DNA of 59,991 nucleotides from Chara braunii (Eukaryota; Streptophyta; Charophyceae; Charales; Characeae): NCBI GenBank assembly GCA_003427395.1, contig BFEA01000554.1, positions 775,030 to 835,020 of the forward strand, read 5' to 3'. Shown piece by piece: positions 56,161 to 59,991 of this stretch (position 1 is its first letter; each line of letters starts with the position of its first letter). The notes under the pieces were generated by a model. It saw only the letters and a program-made list of their open reading frames with translations, ran no database searches and was not told where the DNA came from. The position numbers and the translations under genes were made by a program.

Positions 56161-57044
56161 GTACATTCGGCCAGTTCGTGCTCTACTTCATATTCACTGG
56201 CTGCCCTCCGATTTTGGTGGGGGGGCCTGCGCTATATGGCTGCGAGGACACTTCAGATAGCCTGCATGGGCTGTCTGAGCTGTGTTAAGGGGATCCGTTC
56301 TCTCTCTCTCTCTTGCCCCCTTGTATACACACGTACCCCTTATAGAAGAAAAAAAAAAAATGTATCTACTCACAGCTGGCACCATACACGCAGAGCCCCC
56401 AACTCTCAGACACCTCCCCAACCACAACACCCCCCACCTAGACCAAAACCCCCCCGCCACCCCCCAATACCAAAATTTTATTGCAGATTCGGGGTCCTCT
56501 CACCGAGCGCAGAACGATCCCGGTTTCAAAAAAAAAATAAAAAAAATTTGGCCGTTTTTTTGGCCCACCAGGTTTACCCGGGCAGCCCCCTCGGGCCGAA
56601 CCGGCCCGGCCGGGCGGCGTCCTCACTCAGATTTTTTTTAAGTTCAGGGTGTAGTAGAGGGTGGTAACCAGGCCTCAGGAGGACCCATGGTACTCTTTCA
56701 TTGGGAGGCCAGACGGATTGCAAGGATCCTAGGAGAGTCTTCTCTCAAAGTGGCACCATGAGGCCGTGACCTATACTAATGCTCAGATCGCAAGTCGTGA
56801 CCTGCACCAACGCTTACCGGACTAACTCGACTGTCACCAACACTTACCAACCTAACCCAAACATCCTTATGCAGATACTGACCCTGACTCTAATGCCAAG
56901 GGTCGGACTTATCCGCGTGCCACCAACACTTTCTGGAGTAACCCGCTACCCTGACCCTAATGTGAAGGACACGACTATTTATTTTGTAACTTCGTCATCC
57001 CCCAAAACCAGGCCCATAATTACTTCTTTCTTCGGTCGGGAGCG

Positions 57045-57524
57045 GTGGAGCGCGGCAAGTGTGTGCAAAAAGTGCTCCAACTCGGGAACCACCGCGCCGG
57101 TAGGGACCTTGTAGTTGCACTTCTCGGTGAATTTGAGAAAGGGCAAATGTATTCTCCAAGTTTGACAGGCTGGTTTAGTACAAAATCAGATGGTAAGGAA
57201 GAGCAGTTTTGTGAAAGATATGGAGCCGTCGTCTTTCTTTTGGTCTTGAACCAATCCGCAGGGAAAGAAACCCCCAAACTTCATGAGTGACGGATTTTGC
57301 ACAGCAACACATTTGTATTGTCCCACAATTTGATTCCTCAGGACCAGTATGGTAATACAACTTTAATCGTTCCCCTAGTTGCATTCTATAGTTGCCAAGA
57401 ATGCTTCATGGGGACAGGTCACAAGTGCATGCTCAGATATACCCTGTCCATTCCTCTGGGTCAGAACAATACAGTAGCACATGCCCCACAAGCCCATTGT
57501 GTAGTGTGGGCAATCACAAGCTAA
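57045..57524 (+). pseudogene. 160-codon open frame with one TGA, unknown
   Basis: One frame runs 57045-57524 with a single TGA at 57288-57290. It reads GRDLVVALLGEFEKGQMYSP, GWFSTKSDGKEEQFCERYGA, VVFLLVLNQSAG and, after the stop, NTFVLSHNLIPQDQYGNTTL, then a Cys-containing end. Composition is globular and the style does not change at the TGA. No upstream ATG in frame. No family recognised. Confidence 0.35.
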
Positions 57525-57647
57525 TCTCCACCATTTCCACTATTTCAATTCAAAACTGCCGGGAATACTTAACAGGTAAGATGAGCATAACCACAGGTGT
57601 AGCCTAAGGACCCCACATACCCTAGCACGTTCTCAACAGTTGCTAGG

Positions 57648-59991
57648 ATATAACTTGAAAATATGATTAAGTAAATCTTGAAAATCCCGAAGTGGGATTC
57701 GGTAACGAAATACTGAATGCACGTGCGGAAATAACTTGAAATACGACCTAAGCAAAATCCACGAATATTCCGAACGGTGAATCGCTAATGAAATCACGAA
57801 TATACGTGTGAAAATAATACAAAATACGAAGTAAAATCTGGAAAATCCCAAAGTGGGATTCAGTAATGAAATCCCGAATGCACATGCGGAAATAACTCGA
57901 AATACAACCTGAGTAATATCCCGAAAGTCCCGAACTGTAATTCGGTAACGAAATCCCGAATGAACGTAGTGATATAACTTCAAAGTATGTCCAAGTAAAT
58001 CCTAAAAATCCCGAAGTGGGATTCGGTAACGAAATCCCGAATGTGCATGTGGAAATAACTTGAAATACAACCTGAGTAAAATCCCAAAAATCGCGAAGTG
58101 TAATTCGGTAACGAAATCCTGAATGCACGTAGAGATATAACTTCAAAGTATGACAAAGTAAATCCCGAAAATCCCAAAGTGGGATTCAGTAACGAAATCC
58201 CGAACACATGTGCGGATATAACTTCGAAAAACCGCCAAGTAAAATCCCGAAATCCCGAAGTGCAATTTCGGTAGCGAAATCCCGAACGTACGCCTAGATA
58301 TAATTTCAAGAAACGGCTGAGTAAGATCCCGAAAATCCCAAACTGTAATTCGTTAACGAAATCCCGAATGCACGTAGAGATATAACTTCAAAGTATGACT
58401 AAGTAAATCCCGAAATCCCGAAGTTCGATTTCGGTAGCAAAATCTCGAACGTACGTCCGGATATAATTTCAAGAAACGACTAAGTAAATCCCGAAAATCC
58501 CAAAGTGTAATTCGGTAACGAAATCCCGAATGCACATAAAGATATAACTTCAAAGTATGACTTAGTAAATCCTGAAAATCCCGAAGTGGGATTCGGTAAC
58601 GAAATCCCGAATGCACATAAGGAAATAACTTGAAATACAACCTGAGTAAAATCCCGGAAATCCTGAAGTGTAATTCGGTAACGAAATCCTGAATGCACAT
58701 AGAGATATAACTTCAAAGTATGACAAAGGAAATCCCGAAAATCCCGAAGTGGGATTCAGTACTGAAATCCCGAACGTATGTGCGGATATAACTTCGAAAA
58801 ATGGTCAAGTAAAATCCCGAAATCCCGAAGTGCAATTTCGGTAGCGAAATCCCGAACGTACGCCTAGATATAATTTCAAGAAACGACTAAGTAAAATCTT
58901 GAAAATCCCGAAAGGTAATTCGGTAACGAAATTCCGTATGCACGTAGACATATAACTTCAAAGTACGACTAAGTAAATCCTGAAGTAATCCCGAACGTAC
59001 GTCCGGATATAATTTCAAGCAACGGCTAAGTAAAATCCCGAAAATCCCGAAGTGTAATTCGGTAAGGAAATCCCGAATGCACGTAGAGATATAACTTCAA
59101 AGTATGACTAAGTAAATCCCGAAATTCGGAAGTGCAATTTCGGTAGCGAAATCCCGAACGCACGTCCGGGTATAATTTCAAGAAACGGCTAAGTAAAATC
59201 CCAAAAAATTCGAAGTGTAATTCGGTAACGAAATCTCGAATGCACGTAGAGATATAACTTCAAAGTATGACTAAATAAATCCTGAAAATCCCGAAGTGGG
59301 ATTCGGTAACGAAATCCCGAATGCATATGTGAAAATAACTTCTAAAAACAGCCAAGTAAAATCCCCAAATCCCGAAGTGCAATTTCGGTAGCGAAATCCC
59401 GAACATACGCCTAGATATAATTTCAAGAAATGGCTAAGTAAAATCCCGAAAATCCCGAAGTGTAATTCGGTAACAAAATACCGAATGCACGTAGAGATAT
59501 AACTTTTAAGTATGACTAAGTAAATCCTGAAAATCTCGAAGTGGGATTCGGTAACGAAATCCCGAATGCACATGTGGATATAACTTCAAAAAACGGCCAA
59601 CTAAAATCCCGAAATTCCGAAGTGCAATTTCGGTAGCGAAATGCCGAACGTACGCCTAGATATAATTTCAAGAAACGGCTAAGTAAAATCCCTCTCTCTC
59701 TCTCGAAATCCCAAAGTGTAATTTCGAGAAACGGCTATGTAAAATCCAGAAATCTCGAAGTGTAATTTCGGTAGCGAAATCCGAACATACGCCTGGATAA
59801 AATTTCGAGAAATGGCTAAGTAAAGTCCCGAAATCCCGAAGTGCGATTTTGGTAGCGAAATCCTAAACGTACGTGCGGATATAACTTCGAGAAACAGCTA
59901 AGTAAAATCCCGAAATCCCAAAGTGCGATTTCGGTAACGAAATCCCAAACATACACCGGGATATAATTTCGAGAAACGGCTAAGTAAAATC
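57648..59991. repeat. About 81-bp satellite array, continues past the window
   Basis: About 29 monomers. Each contains AAATCCCGAA, AAGTGxxATTCGGTAACGAA, a TACGTxxxGATATAACTTC segment and CTAAGTAAA. Spacing between successive GGTAACGAA motifs is 80-83 bp. Two monomer types alternate irregularly: one with GGGATTCGGTAAC, one with GCAATTTCGGTAGC. Because 81 is a multiple of three, long minus-strand frames of repeated YVHSGFRYRI type appear. They are not genes. Confidence 0.95.

Noticed and set aside
57648-59991. Minus-strand frames with repeated YVHSGFRYRI motifs
   Set aside because: The unit length (81 bp) is divisible by three, so open frames are expected by chance. They switch frame wherever the monomer length changes.
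57648-59991. CENP-B-box-like motif in the satellite
   Set aside because: TTCG and CCCG occur, but the required A and CGGG positions of the box do not line up on either strand.
57648-59991. CRISPR array
   Set aside because: Repeats are contiguous and diverged, with no unique spacers, and the locus is eukaryotic.

Overview
This is a eukaryotic nuclear scaffold, not prokaryotic or organellar. Coding sequence is cut into short exons bounded by GT..AG junctions with conserved reading phase. Introns and intergenic DNA are long and full of microsatellites, small transposons and SINE heads. Two N gaps and scattered single Ns mark a draft short-read assembly, and a Nextera mate-pair junction adapter remains in the sequence. 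Plant-type CCCTAAA motifs, a PrimPol whose active-site segment reads like the green-plant form, and transposon-linked genes typical of algae and fungi suggest a repeat-rich green lineage such as a streptophyte alga. That assignment is inference.

Layout. At 0.3-4.9 kb (minus strand) is the best-supported gene, a PrimPol-type primase-polymerase in six phase-compatible exons carrying all three catalytic motifs. More minus-strand exons lie at 7.3 and 9.0-9.4 kb. 9.5-19.4 kb holds no convincing gene: it is repeats, hairpins, SINE heads and fold-back elements. From 19.6 kb on the plus strand runs a fragmented gene for a DUF3987-type ATPase/helicase-like protein. Its middle exons were duplicated in tandem (unit 4,505 bp) and carry different stop codons in each copy. 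Later exons reach 38 kb, and possibly 42.6 kb as an acidic tail.

Within 24.8-27.6 kb are pieces of a stonustoxin-like (SNTX) N-terminal domain gene. They are separated by a 2.35-kb block that is bounded by a perfect 23-bp direct repeat and has its own minus-strand open frames. 45-51 kb holds broken exons resembling the cysteine-cluster (CxC) proteins associated with KDZ transposons. 53-57.5 kb has a few unassigned open exons. From 57.65 kb to the window end is an approximately 81-bp satellite array.

Repeats. A short inverted-repeat family with CTAGGCTACCAG ends and 8-bp target duplications (hAT-like) occurs at least nine times, and its copies appear to mark a recombination breakpoint in the tandem duplication. 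A second family has AGGGCAT-CTCACAC ends. A tRNA-like SINE family is scattered through the window. One repeat carries a hammerhead ribozyme core.

The most interesting juxtaposition is a primase-polymerase gene near a DUF3987 gene, because these two families are commonly neighbours in phage and plasmid replication modules. Whether they form one element here or are coincidental neighbours cannot be settled from the sequence alone.
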